Origin: Bordetella sp. 02P26C-1
GTDB lineage: Bacteria; Pseudomonadota; Gammaproteobacteria; Burkholderiales; Burkholderiaceae_B
NCBI RefSeq assembly: GCF_009763255.1
Contig: NZ_WSJB01000004.1
Coordinates: forward strand, 62,001-126,000
Direction: 5' to 3'
Length of the DNA: 64,000 nt
The translations under genes were made by a program, and so were the position numbers. The notes below the pieces were generated by a model. The model was not told the origin of the DNA. It saw only the letters and a program-made list of their open reading frames with translations, and did no database searches. This document shows, piece after piece, positions 16,646 to 24,687 of the stretch (position 1 is the first letter of the stretch; each line of letters starts with the position of its first letter).

Positions 16646-19261
16646 TCAGCCCGCCTGACTGGTTGCGGTGGCGGACGAGGCTTCGAGAAAGTCTTGCGCG
16701 AAGCGCTGCAACACGCCGCCCGCTTCGTAGATGGAGACTTCTTCGGCGGTATCGAGGCGACACGTGACCGGCACTTCGATCGCGCTTCCATCGCGGCGAT
16801 GCACGATCAGTGTCAGATCGGCGCGCGGCTTACGCTCGCCCACCACGTCATAGGTTTCCGTACCATCGAGCGCCAGCGTTTTACGGTTGGTCCCCGGCTT
16901 GAACTCCAGCGGCAGTACGCCCATGCCGATCAGGTTGGTGCGGTGAATGCGCTCGAAGCCTTCGGCCACAATGGCTTCGACACCGGCCAGACGCACGCCC
17001 TTAGCCGCCCAGTCACGCGAGGAGCCCTGTCCATAGTCCGCCCCCGCCACGATGATAAGGGGCTGCTTGCGTTGCATATAGGTTTCGATGGCCTCCCACA
17101 TCCGCATGGTCTTGCCTTCTGGCTCGACACGCGCGAGTGAGCCTTGTTTGACGCTGCCGTCTTCGTTGCGGACCATCTCGTTATAGAGTTTGGGATTCGC
17201 GAACGTCGCGCGCTGCGCGGTCAGATGGTCGCCGCGATGGGTGGCGTAGGAGTTGAAGTCTTCCTCGGGCAAGCCCATTTTGGCGAGGTATTCGCCTGCG
17301 GCGCTATCGAGCAAGATCGCATTCGAGGGCGAGAGATGGTCCGTGGTGATGTTGTCGCCCAGGACGGCAAGCGGACGCATGCCTTTCAACGTGCGCTCGC
17401 CAGCCAGTGCGCCTTCCCAGTAAGGAGGACGACGGATATAAGTGCTTTGAGGGCGCCATTCGTACAAGGGACTCACGGACTCGCGTCGTGCATCGCGGAT
17501 GCCGAACATCGGTGCGTAGACCTTGCGGAATTGCTCGGGCTTGACGGCCGCGGCCACGACGGCGTCGATCTCTTCCTCGCTGGGCCAGATATCCTTCAGA
17601 CGAATATCGTTGCCTCTCGCATCCTTGCCCAGCACATCACGTTCGATATCGAAACGAATGGTGCCTGCGATGGCGTACGCCACTACCAATGGCGGCGAAG
17701 CAAGGAACGCTTGTTTGGCATAGGGGTGAATCCGCCCATCGAAGTTGCGGTTACCCGATAGCACTGCCGTCGCATACAAATCACGGTCGATGATTTCTTG
17801 TTGGATCTTGGGGTCCAACGCACCAGACATGCCGTTGCATGTGGTACAGGCGAACGCAACGATACCGAAGCCAAGCTTCTCGAGCTCGCTGGTTAGTTGC
17901 GCTTCGTCGAGATAAAGCTCGACGGCCTTGGATCCAGGCGCGAGCGAAGTCTTCACCCACGGTTTGCGAGTCAGTCCCACGCGGTTCGCGTTGCGCGCCA
18001 GCAAGCCCGCGGTGATGACGTTGCGCGGATTGCTGGTGTTGGTGCAGCTCGTGATCGCGGCAATGATGACAGCGCCATCGGGCATCAAGCCGGGCTCATT
18101 TTCCACCACGCCCGCGATACCGCGCTCGGCCAGATCCGACACCGGCAAGCGGCGATGGGGGTTCGACGGTCCCGCGAGCGTGCGCACCACGCTGGAAAGA
18201 TCGAAGCGCAGCACGCGTTCGTATTCCGCATTCTTCAAGCTGTCCGCCCACAAACCGGCCTGCTGCGCATACGTCTGCACGAGCTGTACTTGCGCGTCCT
18301 CGCGGCCGGTGAGCTTCAGATAATCGATCGTCTGTTGATCGATGAAGAACATCGCTGCCGTCGCGCCGTATTCGGGCGCCATATTCGAAATCGTCGCGCG
18401 GTCGCCCAAGGTGAGGCTGGATGCGCCCTCGCCATAGAACTCCAGGTACGCACCCACCACGCGCTCTTTGCGCAGGAACTCGGTGAGCGTCAACACGATA
18501 TCGGTCGCGGTGATACCCGGCTGCGGTTTACCCGTCAGCTCAACGCCCACGATATCGGGCAAGCGCATCCACGACGCGCGGCCCAACATCACGTTCTCGG
18601 CTTCCAGACCGCCCACGCCGACCGCGATCACGCCCAAAGCGTCGACGTGCGGTGTGTGACTGTCGGTGCCGACCAATGTGTCGGGAAACGCCACGCCATT
18701 CTGCGCATGGATAACCGGCGACATGCGTTCCAGATTGATCTGGTGCATGATGCCGTTACCCGGCGGCACGACTTCGACGTTATGAAACGCCTCGCGCGTC
18801 CAATCGATAAAGTGAAACCGGTCGTCGTTGCGGCGATCTTCGATGGCGCGGTTCTTCGCAAAGGCATCCGGTTCATAGCCGGCGTGTTCCACGGCCAGCG
18901 AGTGATCCACAATCAGCTGCACCGGGACAACGGGACTGACCTTGGCGGGGTCGCCGCCCATATCAGCGATGGCATCACGCAGACCCGCCAGATCCACCAG
19001 CGCAGTTTGGCCCAGAATGTCATGGCACACCACGCGCGCGGGAAACCACGGGAAATCCAGATCGCGGCGGCGCTCGATCAACTGACGCAGCGCATCGTTC
19101 AACAAGGCCGGATCGCAGCGGCGCACCAGATTTTCCGCGAGCACACGCGAGGTATAAGGCAAGCGGTCATACGCACCTGGCGCGATCGCATCGACCGCGG
19201 CGCGCGCATCGAAATAGTCCAGCTCGGTGCCGGGTAAGGGCTTGCGAAATTGAGAATTCAT
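16646..19261 (-). CDS. acnD: Fe/S-dependent 2-methylisocitrate dehydratase AcnD
   Basis: Aconitase-like enzyme dehydrating 2-methylcitrate; 871 residues, the usual AcnD length. The [4Fe-4S] cysteines are in AAITSCTNTSNPRN and FACTTCNGMSGALD; other signatures are GTDSHTPHVDALGVIAVGVGG, LGDNITTDHLSPSNAI and GADYGQGSSRDWAAKGVRLAGVEAIVAEGFERIHRTNLIGMGVLPL. The next gene, prpF, is the obligate AcnD partner. The start codon overlaps the GntR stop (ATGA), so regulator and enzyme are in one transcription unit. Confidence 0.96.
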   Translation of the reverse strand: MNSQFRKPLPGTELDYFDARAAVDAIAPGAYDRLPYTSRVLAENLVRRCDPALLNDALRQLIERRRDLDFPWFPARVVCHDILGQTALVDLAGLRDAIADMGGDPAKVSPVVPVQLIVDHSLAVEHAGYEPDAFAKNRAIEDRRNDDRFHFIDWTREAFHNVEVVPPGNGIMHQINLERMSPVIHAQNGVAFPDTLVGTDSHTPHVDALGVIAVGVGGLEAENVMLGRASWMRLPDIVGVELTGKPQPGITATDIVLTLTEFLRKERVVGAYLEFYGEGASSLTLGDRATISNMAPEYGATAAMFFIDQQTIDYLKLTGREDAQVQLVQTYAQQAGLWADSLKNAEYERVLRFDLSSVVRTLAGPSNPHRRLPVSDLAERGIAGVVENEPGLMPDGAVIIAAITSCTNTSNPRNVITAGLLARNANRVGLTRKPWVKTSLAPGSKAVELYLDEAQLTSELEKLGFGIVAFACTTCNGMSGALDPKIQQEIIDRDLYATAVLSGNRNFDGRIHPYAKQAFLASPPLVVAYAIAGTIRFDIERDVLGKDARGNDIRLKDIWPSEEEIDAVVAAAVKPEQFRKVYAPMFGIRDARRESVSPLYEWRPQSTYIRRPPYWEGALAGERTLKGMRPLAVLGDNITTDHLSPSNAILLDSAAGEYLAKMGLPEEDFNSYATHRGDHLTAQRATFANPKLYNEMVRNEDGSVKQGSLARVEPEGKTMRMWEAIETYMQRKQPLIIVAGADYGQGSSRDWAAKGVRLAGVEAIVAEGFERIHRTNLIGMGVLPLEFKPGTNRKTLALDGTETYDVVGERKPRADLTLIVHRRDGSAIEVPVTCRLDTAEEVSIYEAGGVLQRFAQDFLEASSATATSQAG

Positions 19262-19974
19262 GATGCCTCCGTGCGCTGCAAGGTGTTGTGCGCGATCTGA
19301 TGTTCAATGTTGAGACGGGATGCGCGGATATGTCTGCGCATTAAAAGTTCTGCGAGCTCGCCGTCGCCGTCGGCGATCGCATCGAGAATACGGTGATGCT
19401 CGGCAAACGCCTGCCGGGGTCGATGCGGCGTATCCGAGTATTGAATGCGGTACATGCGGGCCAGCTGATAGAGCTCATCGCACAGCATGCGAATCAGCAT
19501 CTGATTGCCGCTGGCCTGGACAATCTTGTAGTGAAAGTCGTAATCGCCCTCTTGCTGGTAGTAACCGCGCCCGGCCTGAAAGGCCTCGTCCCGCTCGTGG
19601 GCCTGCAATACGCGCCGCAGTTCGTCCACCTCCGCCGCCGTCATGCGCGCGGCCGCCAAGCGGCACGCCATGCCTTCGAGCGACTCACGGATTTGATAGA
19701 GCTCGCACAGCTCTTGCTGACTCAGCGAGACGACGCGTGCGCCCACATGCGGCACGCGCACCACCAGGCGTTGACCCTCGAGACGGTGAATCGCCTCGCG
19801 CAGCGGCCCACGGCTGATGCCATAGGTACGGGCAAGCTCAGGCTCGGAAATCTTGCTGCCCGGCGCGATGTCGCCCTTGATAATGGCGGACTGGATGTCG
19901 CGGAAAACCTGCTCGGAAAGCGTTTCCGTTTCACCGGTCGAGGGTTCGACCAGGGCAAGGACTTTTTCTGTCAT
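19258..19974 (-). CDS. GntR family regulator (FCD type) of the methylcitrate genes
   Basis: FadR/VanR-type regulator. The winged helix is seen ([46 protein letters not shown]), and the C-terminal all-helical FCD domain carries the metal/effector residues in [16 protein letters not shown] and [11 protein letters not shown]. Two starts are possible: ATG 19974 (MTEKV...) and ATG 20034 (MAIQT...); I use the first because the longer form abuts the operator at 20035-20046. It is coupled to acnD and divergent from prpD, so it likely represses both. Confidence 0.88.
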   Translation of the reverse strand: MTEKVLALVEPSTGETETLSEQVFRDIQSAIIKGDIAPGSKISEPELARTYGISRGPLREAIHRLEGQRLVVRVPHVGARVVSLSQQELCELYQIRESLEGMACRLAAARMTAAEVDELRRVLQAHERDEAFQAGRGYYQQEGDYDFHYKIVQASGNQMLIRMLCDELYQLARMYRIQYSDTPHRPRQAFAEHHRILDAIADGDGELAELLMRRHIRASRLNIEHQIAHNTLQRTEAS

Positions 19975-20046
19975 GTCGACAATCGCGAGGAAAATGTGCG
20001 CTAAATTATATCCATACCGCGTTTGGATCGCCATATTGTCAACAAT
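19973..20046. promoter_or_regulatory. GntR-type operator sites between gntR and prpD
   Basis: ATTGTCAACAAT (20035-20046) matches the TTGT-NN-ACAA pattern known for FCD-type GntR proteins, 41 bases before prpD. A second element, TGTCGACA (19974-19981, perfect palindrome), overlaps the regulator start region. Autoregulation plus control of prpD is inferred. Confidence 0.5.
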
Positions 20047-20087
20047 CTGGCGTGTGTAGCTGGCACGCCCATTTGGGAGACTGCCGT

Positions 20088-21539
20088 ATGTCTACTCACC
20101 TACCCTCCTCGCGTCCCGAGCCGGACCAGGTGCTGACCGATATCGTCGACTATGTGCTGGACTATCAGATCGACAGTCAGCTGGCCTACGACACGGCACG
20201 TTATTGCCTGATCGATACGTTGGGCTGCGGTCTGGAGGCGCTGCAATACCCGGCCTGCCGCAAGCTGCTCGGACCCATCGTCCCCGGCACCATGGTGCCC
20301 AACGGCGCGAAGGTACCCGGCACGCCCTATCAGCTTGATCCCGTTCAAGCCGCATTCAACATTGGCGCGATGATCCGCTGGCTGGATTTCAACGACACCT
20401 GGCTTGCGGCGGAATGGGGACATCCTTCGGATAATCTCGGCGGCATTCTGGCTACCGCCGACTGGCTGTCGCGCACCGCCGTTGCCGCCGGCAAATCGCC
20501 GTTGACCATGCGCGATGTGCTGACGGCGATGATCAAGGCGCACGAAATCCAGGGCTGTATCGCGCTGGAGAATTCCTTTAACCAGGTCGGCTTGGATCAT
20601 GTGGTGCTGGTGAAAGTCGCCTCGACCGCGGTCATCGCGCAGATGCTGGGCCTGACGCGCGAGGAAATCATCAATGCCGTATCGCTGGCATGGGTCGATG
20701 GTCAGAGTCTGCGCACATATCGCCACGCCCCCAACACCGGCAGCCGAAAAAGCTGGGCAGCGGGCGACGCGACCAGCCGCGCCGTGCGGCTCGCGCTTAT
20801 CGCCAAAACGGGCGAGATGGGTTACCCATCGGTGCTGACGGCCAAGACCTGGGGCTTTTACGATGTGTCCTTCAAGGGGCAACCCTTCAAGTTTCAACGG
20901 CCCTATGGCAGCTATGTGATGGAAAACGTGCTGTTCAAGATCTCGTATCCGGCCGAATTTCATGCCCAGACCGCGGTCGAGTGCGCAATGACGCTGTACC
21001 AGCGCCTGACTACCTTGGGCAAAACCGCCGAAGACATCGAACAGATCACTATCCGCACCCATGCGGCCTGCCTGCGCATCATCGACAAGAAAGGCCCGCT
21101 GAATAATCCCGCCGACCGCGATCATTGCATTCAGTACATGGTGGCCGTGCCCCTGCTATTCGGACGCCTGACCGCCGCCGACTATGAAGACGACATCGCG
21201 CAAGACCCGCGCATCGACACCTTGCGCGCCAAAATCGTCTGCGTCGAGGACCCCGCCTACACGCTCGACTATCATGATCCCGACAAACGATCGATCGCGA
21301 ATGCCCTGACCGTGACCTTGCAAGATGGAACGCAGCTGGACGAAGTCGTCTGCGAATATCCCATTGGCCACAAACGTCGCCGCAGCGAAGGCATGCCATT
21401 ATTGGAGTCGAAATTCCGCACGAATCTGGCACGTGTGTTCGCCGCCAAGCAACAGCGGCGAATTCTTGAAGCCTCGCTGGACCAACCTACGTTGGAGGCC
21501 ATGCCCGTGCACGAGTATGTCGATCTCTACGTAACCTAG
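20088..21539 (+). CDS. prpD: 2-methylcitrate dehydratase PrpD (MmgE/PrpD family)
   Basis: Fe/S-independent dehydratase of the methylcitrate cycle, 483 residues. Family strings: [64 protein letters not shown] and [34 protein letters not shown]. The ATG at 20088 follows GGGAGA; the upstream ATG at 20052 lies next to the operator. It is divergent from gntR-acnD-prpF, so this genome has both dehydratase systems side by side. Confidence 0.95.
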   Translation: MSTHLPSSRPEPDQVLTDIVDYVLDYQIDSQLAYDTARYCLIDTLGCGLEALQYPACRKLLGPIVPGTMVPNGAKVPGTPYQLDPVQAAFNIGAMIRWLDFNDTWLAAEWGHPSDNLGGILATADWLSRTAVAAGKSPLTMRDVLTAMIKAHEIQGCIALENSFNQVGLDHVVLVKVASTAVIAQMLGLTREEIINAVSLAWVDGQSLRTYRHAPNTGSRKSWAAGDATSRAVRLALIAKTGEMGYPSVLTAKTWGFYDVSFKGQPFKFQRPYGSYVMENVLFKISYPAEFHAQTAVECAMTLYQRLTTLGKTAEDIEQITIRTHAACLRIIDKKGPLNNPADRDHCIQYMVAVPLLFGRLTAADYEDDIAQDPRIDTLRAKIVCVEDPAYTLDYHDPDKRSIANALTVTLQDGTQLDEVVCEYPIGHKRRRSEGMPLLESKFRTNLARVFAAKQQRRILEASLDQPTLEAMPVHEYVDLYVT

Positions 21540-21605
21540 CGTGCCCGGCAGCTTTACCCCGGGCCGACTACAATCCAGCTATTCACCACCTGCCATTCCC
21601 CTGCT

Positions 21606-22034
21606 ATGTCTTACCTCTGGGTCAAAGCCTTTCACATCGTGTTCGTCACGGCCTGGTTCGCCGGCCTGTTTTATCTGCCGCGAATCTACGTGAATCTGGC
21701 GCAGGCGACCGATGCCGCCGTGAAGACCTGTCTGATCGGCATGGCGCGCCGGCTGTTCCGGTTCACCACGATACTGGCGGTCATCGCCGTGTTGCTGGGG
21801 CTGTGGCTGTATATCGGTTTTGGCGTCGGCATGGGCCCGGGCAATGGCTGGATGCACGCCAAGCTGTTCTTTGTCGTGCTTATCATCGGCTACCATCACG
21901 CCTGCGGGGTGATGTTGCGCAAATTCGAACAGGGCCGCAACACCCGTACGCATAAGTTCTACCGCTGGTTTAACGAAATTCCCGTCTTATTGCTGGTGGC
22001 GGTGGTGCTGCTGGTGGTGCTTAAACCTTTCTGA
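21606..22034 (+). CDS. hemJ: Protoporphyrinogen oxidase-like HemJ / CopD family membrane protein
   Basis: A 142-residue inner-membrane protein with four predicted helices. It starts MSYLWVKAFHIVFVTAWFAGLFYLPRIYV, with the conserved histidine near residue 10 and a downstream arginine, typical of HemJ, which oxidises protoporphyrinogen IX in haem synthesis. The YHHACGVMLRKF segment and the FNEIPVLLLV C-terminus also fit. It begins 66 bases after prpD and 31 bases before the methyltransferase gene. Activity is inferred from family membership. Confidence 0.82.
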   Translation: MSYLWVKAFHIVFVTAWFAGLFYLPRIYVNLAQATDAAVKTCLIGMARRLFRFTTILAVIAVLLGLWLYIGFGVGMGPGNGWMHAKLFFVVLIIGYHHACGVMLRKFEQGRNTRTHKFYRWFNEIPVLLLVAVVLLVVLKPF

Positions 22035-22064
22035 CCACATTGCCCGGCTTAAGCCAGGATCCGT

Positions 22065-23624
22065 ATGTCTTCTGATGATCAAGGCCGTCGTAAAACACTG
22101 ACGGTCAAAAAAACGGCGCGTGACGCCCACGCGGCTGCGAGCGAAACGCCGCGCAAGCGTAGCGGCGCCCGCGCGCGCACGGCCGCGCTGATTGAACGCT
22201 CGAAAGAGCAGGTGCAACGTTTGCGCCAGGACGAGGCCCCGGCTGCGCCCGCACGTAAATCACCGTCTAAATACCGTAGTGATTCGCCTCGGGAAGATGG
22301 ATCATTCTCCCGCCGGGGCGCGCCGCGCGACGGCGATCGTTTTGCAGATAAGCGTGGGCGCGCGGCCGAGCCCGATCTGGGCCAAGGTCTCGGCGATCAA
22401 GATGACTTCCCCGCCGAGGTGGAATGGGCCGCCGAACCCGAAATCCGCAAGCGCGCGCCGCGCTGGCTGCGCGATGCGGAGGTTTTCCCCGTGTTTGCGC
22501 CCTGCCCCCAGGGACTGGAAGAGGCCTTGACCGCAGAGATGCAGGCGCTGGGCTTCGAGGACGCGCGTGTGGGCCGTGCGGGCTGTCATTTCAGCGCGGA
22601 CTGGTCCGGCATTCAACGCGCGAACCTTTACTCGCGGCTGGCCACGCGCATTCTGGTGCAGGTCGCCCACGAAACGATCTCGCACGAAGACGACATCCAG
22701 GATGTCGCATACAACGTGCCTTGGGAACGCTGGTTCGGCGCCGAGCACACCTTGCGAGTCGATACCTCCGCCGTGAAAAGCCCGGTGCAAAGCCTGCAAT
22801 ATTGCAATCTGCGCGCCAAGGACGGGATTTGCGACCGTCTGCGCGACCGCGAAGGCGCGCGCCCCAGTATCGATACCGTCCGACCCGACGCCCGCGTGCA
22901 CCTGTTTCTGACGGGCAACACCGCCACGCTCTATCTGGATACGTCGGGCGAGTCGCTCTTCAAACGCGGCTGGCGTCTGGACAAGGGCGAAGCGCCATTG
23001 CGAGAAAACCTCGCGGCCGGCATGCTGGCACTGGCGGGCTGGGACCCGGCGGCACCCTTGCTCGACCCGTTCTGCGGCAGCGGCACCATCCTGATCGAAG
23101 CGGCCTGGATCGCGCTGGGCGTGCCCGCCGGCATTTCGCGTCCGCTCGGTTTTGAACGCTTGCGCGACCACGACGCGCGGCGCTGGCGCGATCTGAAGGA
23201 CGACGCCCGTGCCCGCATCCTGCCCAAGCTCGACGCACCGCTGGTTGGCTACGACCTGGACCCGCAAGCCGTGGAATTCGCGCGTAATAACGCCGAGCGC
23301 GCCTGGCTGACCGCCGACACGATCCGATTCGAGGTTGGTGACGCCCGCGAGGTGCCCCCGCCCGCTGAGCAAGGCTGGATCGTGACGAACCCGCCTTACG
23401 GCGAACGGCTGCCAACCGACGACACGGAGCTCTGGCGCGCCTGGTCCGCGAACCTGAAGCGCTCCTACGCGGGCTGGCAATTGCATGTCATCACGAGCGA
23501 TCGGGACCTGCCGCAGCGCCTGCGCCTCAAACCGTTGCGCCGTATTCCGCTGCATAACGGATCGCTGGACTGCCGTTTGTTCGGATTCGAACTGGTGGCA
23601 GCGAGCTACCGCGACCCGGCTTGA
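22065..23624 (+). CDS. THUMP-domain 23S rRNA (guanine-N2)-methyltransferase, RlmL/RlmK-like
   Basis: SAM-dependent RNA methyltransferase, 519 residues. The first ~135 residues are a basic, low-complexity extension rich in Lys/Arg/Ala, probably disordered. Then come the THUMP domain (FAPCPQGLEEALTAEMQALGF), and the UPF0020 catalytic domain with LLDPFCGSGTILIEAAWIALG and the NPPYGERLPTDD motif that binds the target base. The C-terminal second methyltransferase domain of enterobacterial RlmKL is missing, as is usual in betaproteobacteria, so only the m2G activity of the RlmL half is expected. Confidence 0.86.
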   Translation: MSSDDQGRRKTLTVKKTARDAHAAASETPRKRSGARARTAALIERSKEQVQRLRQDEAPAAPARKSPSKYRSDSPREDGSFSRRGAPRDGDRFADKRGRAAEPDLGQGLGDQDDFPAEVEWAAEPEIRKRAPRWLRDAEVFPVFAPCPQGLEEALTAEMQALGFEDARVGRAGCHFSADWSGIQRANLYSRLATRILVQVAHETISHEDDIQDVAYNVPWERWFGAEHTLRVDTSAVKSPVQSLQYCNLRAKDGICDRLRDREGARPSIDTVRPDARVHLFLTGNTATLYLDTSGESLFKRGWRLDKGEAPLRENLAAGMLALAGWDPAAPLLDPFCGSGTILIEAAWIALGVPAGISRPLGFERLRDHDARRWRDLKDDARARILPKLDAPLVGYDLDPQAVEFARNNAERAWLTADTIRFEVGDAREVPPPAEQGWIVTNPPYGERLPTDDTELWRAWSANLKRSYAGWQLHVITSDRDLPQRLRLKPLRRIPLHNGSLDCRLFGFELVAASYRDPA

Positions 23625-23726
23625 GGGTTGTTGTAAATACACCGCAGTTTCCTCCCGAGCTGTGACGGTTCAAAATATGAATTGATTGCAACGTTCGGGC
23701 GGAAACAGGCATGATGATCAGAGAAC

Positions 23727-23755
23727 TTGCACTCTTTCAGGGTTAACCCTAGAAT
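23727..23755 (+). promoter_or_regulatory. Candidate sigma-70 promoter of a structured RNA
   Basis: TTGCAC and TAGAAT are separated by exactly 17 bases. Inside and beside it are the 12-base palindrome AGGGTTAACCCT (23739-23750) and the overlapping hairpin CCCTA-GAA-TAGGG (23747-23759). The expected start of transcription is near 23762. Confidence 0.45.
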
Positions 23756-23928
23756 AGGGCCTAGCATGATTGCGAAGTAGCCGGCATAGAACTTGCGCTG
23801 GCTATGCAAGCCCGGATTCAAGATGCTGAGTATCGGCATTCAACAGGGCCACGGTTTAACCCCGCCAGACCAGGACGCGACAGTTGCGCGGTCGGCGGTG
23901 AATGTGGCCCTACGACGATTTCCCCTTG

Positions 23929-23949
23929 GGGGCTGCTATAGCCCCTTTT
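23929..23949 (+). terminator. First of two tandem terminator hairpins
   Basis: GGGGCT-GCTAT-AGCCCC followed by TTTT. The GGGG arm can also pair with the CCCC just upstream (CCCC-TT-GGGG at 23922-23931), giving mutually exclusive structures. Confidence 0.6.
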
Positions 23950-23952
23950 AAG

Positions 23953-23982
23953 GCCCACCGACCAATCGGTGGGCTTTTTTTT
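23953..23982 (+). terminator. Strong Rho-independent terminator
   Basis: GCCCACCGA-CCAA-TCGGTGGGC, a perfect 9-bp stem, followed by eight T. It ends the candidate RNA (or the methyltransferase transcript) before the RDD gene. Confidence 0.92.
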
Positions 23983-24017
23983 GCCTGCCGTGGCGATGGT
24001 CGGGATAATAGCGCTCC

Positions 24018-24545
24018 ATGACTGCTGCCCAATACCCGACCGCCAGCCGGCTACGCCGGTTCGCCTGCATGATGTACGAAGCCGTGCTGTTGTTTGGCGT
24101 GGTGTTTCTCGCGGGCTATCTATTCGACACGTTGACGCAGAGCAAGCACGCCCTGACCCTGCGGCATGCGCGCCAGGCTTGGCTATTCGTCGTGATCGGC
24201 ATCTATTTCATCCTGTGCTGGCGGCGCAACGGTCAGACGCTGCCAATGAAGACCTGGAATATCCGGCTGATAGACCGTCATGGCCAGCCGCCTTCGGTGG
24301 GCAAGCTGATCATGCGTTACCTGCTGATCTGGCCGCTCGTCCTGTGTGCCGCAGCCATTGTCTCTGCCGCCTCGGTGGCCACCGGGTGGCGGTCGGTCGA
24401 TATGTTCATTGTGGTCGCGCCGTTCGCGATTTTCATTTGGTCCTGGTTTGATCGGGATGGGCAGTTCCTGCATGACCGTTTGCTAGGGACCCGGCTGTGC
24501 GACGTACCCGCCGCGCCCAAAAGACGCCAAAACGCGCATGCGTAA
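24018..24545 (+). CDS. RDD family inner-membrane protein
   Basis: A 175-residue membrane protein with about four hydrophobic segments (VLLFGVVFLAGYLF, WLFVVIGIYFILCW, LLIWPLVLCAAAIV, VAPFAIFIWSWF). The RDD signature is present: an Arg in ASRLRRFACMMYEAVLLFGVV and the aspartates in RDGQFLHDRLLGTRL. GQTLPMKTWNIRLIDR is also typical. Function of the family is poorly known; some members act in ion exchange or stress tolerance. It may be governed by the structured RNA directly upstream. Confidence 0.85.
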   Translation: MTAAQYPTASRLRRFACMMYEAVLLFGVVFLAGYLFDTLTQSKHALTLRHARQAWLFVVIGIYFILCWRRNGQTLPMKTWNIRLIDRHGQPPSVGKLIMRYLLIWPLVLCAAAIVSAASVATGWRSVDMFIVVAPFAIFIWSWFDRDGQFLHDRLLGTRLCDVPAAPKRRQNAHA

Positions 24546-24687
24546 TAACCCTTATATGTCCCCGCTATCGACACGCGCATATTGCAGATCGCGGCCCTCT
24601 AGGTCATGCTTGCACTTGTAGGGGGCATTCCGGCCCCCGGGCGGGCATCCCTCGGGATGATCGCCAGCGCGCTTAAAACATAGGGCC

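Larger units (their letters stand above)
23762..23982 (+). ncRNA. Candidate structured noncoding RNA or leader, about 220 nt
   Basis: No plausible protein is encoded here, yet helices follow each other closely. Helix 1: GCATAG/CTATGC (23784-23789 with 23802-23807). Helix 2: GATGCTG/CGGCATT with a 5-base loop (23822-23840). Helix 3: AGGGCCAC/GTGGCCCT (23845-23852 with 23904-23911), enclosing CCGCC/GGCGG and further pairs. Two terminator-like hairpins end it. It could be a trans-acting small RNA, or a cis-regulatory leader of the RDD gene whose start is 36 bases beyond the last terminator. It does not resemble 6S, tmRNA, 4.5S or RNase P RNA as I know them. Confidence 0.45.

Noticed and set aside
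16611-16763. N-terminal extension of prpF
   Set aside because: The extra 51 codons overlap the acnD 3' end and are Arg-rich; the family start is at 16610.
17897-19237. 446-codon open frame opposite acnD
   Set aside because: Low-complexity Arg/His/Gln-rich translation typical of an antisense shadow in GC-rich DNA; acnD is fully supported on the other strand.
23762-23982. 6S RNA, tmRNA, 4.5S RNA or RNase P RNA at the structured locus
   Set aside because: The 5' and 3' ends do not pair as in 6S RNA, there is no tRNA-like end as in tmRNA, and the conserved cores of 4.5S and RNase P RNA are not seen.
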